NCBI RefSeq assembly: GCF_900086655.1
Contig: NZ_LT575476.1
Location: 1,200,243 to 1,264,242, forward strand
Direction: 5' to 3'
Source: Paenibacillus tuaregi
Lineage (GTDB): Bacteria; Bacillota; Bacilli; Paenibacillales; Paenibacillaceae
DNA: 64,000 bases
Shown here: piece after piece, positions 63,626-64,000 of the stretch
Layout of the letters: every line of letters begins with the position of its first letter
Position numbering within the stretch: position 1 is the first letter of the stretch
Notes under the pieces: model-generated
Databases searched by the model: none
What the model was told of the DNA's origin: nothing
Seen by the model: the letters and a program-made list of their open reading frames with translations, nothing else
Translations under genes and position numbers: made by a program

Positions 63626-64000
63626 TCATATCCGGTTCATCATAAAGCCTGTACCGGGTGTCAGAACAAATTTCGGGCTTAGCTGCACGGCTGCTTCCTT
63701 GAAGGTGACGGAGCAGCTGCTGCATAAGCGGTTGTAACGGATGGAAGCGCCGCAGCATTCGCACGGATAAGTAAGATTACGATAGCTCTTAGGAAGCTTT
63801 CCTTCCTTAATGAACTGAATAATGACGGATTTATTTATGTTCGAATGTTGAATTAATTCCTCGGTGGAACAAGACGGGTATTTCCAGAGCAGGTCCAGAC
63901 AAAGCGAGAGTTCGGCATCCAGCTTTGCTGTGCAGGAAGGGCACAAGTTCCGGACATTTTTTCGATATACAGACCCGCATTTAGGACAATTGCTTGTTAA
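63626..64000 (-). CDS. YvyF-like flagellar-region zinc-finger protein, truncated by window end
   Basis: At least 124 residues; the frame runs off the window. Two CxxC pairs at the start (NCPKCGSVY, LCPSCTAKL) and two later (CECCGASI, RLCSSCSVTF) flank a short helix-turn-helix-like part (CSTEELIQHSNINKSVIIQFIKEGKL). This matches the TIGR03826/YvyF family encoded next to flagellar genes such as flgM. The start codon lies beyond 64,000. Confidence 0.8.
   Translation of the reverse strand, partial: LTSNCPKCGSVYRKNVRNLCPSCTAKLDAELSLCLDLLWKYPSCSTEELIQHSNINKSVIIQFIKEGKLPKSYRNLTYPCECCGASIRYNRLCSSCSVTFKEAAVQLSPKFVLTPGTGFMMNRI

Overview
The window reads as a chromosomal segment of a spore-forming Bacillota, most likely Paenibacillus. 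Grounds: a B. subtilis-like order ydcC-alr-ndoAI-ndoA-tex-cmpA-SprT, frequent TTG starts behind strong AGGAGG-type ribosome sites, a Flp/Tad pilus operon with an FHA protein, and a moderately GC-rich core that contrasts with visibly AT-rich inserted genes. Genus is inference; no rRNA is present.

Bases 1-13,260 are an integrated mobile region lying against the 3' end of a rhodanese-type sulfurtransferase gene. Three copies of that 3' end are present. The copy in the intact gene (13,194-13,252) looks like attL. A copy at 56-114, directly followed by the displaced host terminator, looks like attR. A third copy at 4,998-5,056, in inverted orientation and flanked on both sides by element DNA, has the architecture of an attP or element-element junction. 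As a result the region splits into two units, each bounded by long inverted repeats of about 310 and 600 bp (about 365 and 660 bp when the att copies are included). Unit A (1-5,056) has an Xre regulator, a membrane protein, a frameshifted tyrosine recombinase, and a SEC-C/membrane-protein gene pair. Unit B (4,998-13,252) has a PIN-like gene, a frameshifted phage-type integrase, a frameshifted primase/helicase-like ATPase and an intact SIR2-domain gene. Recombination and replication genes are broken, while cargo genes with a defence flavour are intact. The unit B arms carry many TGYCAC/GTGRCA motifs, partly at 10-11 bp spacing.

13,194-33,632 is core chromosome: sulfurtransferase, dGTPase-like enzyme, thymidine kinase, fatty acid hydroxylase, acyltransferase, ydcC, alr, the ndoAI/ndoA toxin-antitoxin pair, tex, cmpA, a SprT-like protein, six tRNAs (Asn, Ser, Glu, Lys, Leu, Leu), a catalase, mntH with a likely MntR box, and a DCC-family protein.

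33,793-44,559 is one long operon for a Flp/Tad-type pilus or secretion apparatus: TadZ-like ATPase, CpaF ATPase, TadB and TadC, Flp pilin, two TadE-like pseudopilins, a large DUF5702/TadG-like protein, prepilin peptidase and a DUF6382-FHA protein. A structured, terminated non-coding RNA follows at about 44.6-44.9 kb.

45-64 kb holds an SDR oxidoreductase, a TIGR01777 epimerase, a DUF2621 protein, a cupin, a translationally coupled vanG-like operon (D-Ala-D-Ser type ligase, VanXY-type peptidase, VanT-type racemase without its membrane half), nfo, purU, tkt, ppnP, a five-copy 244-bp tandem repeat, an oxidoreductase, pgi, a YigZ protein, a TetR regulator, a frameshifted AbiC-like gene, a YjbQ-family gene and the start-truncated yvyF-like gene.

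All functional names come from reading motifs and family resemblance by eye; no database search was run.
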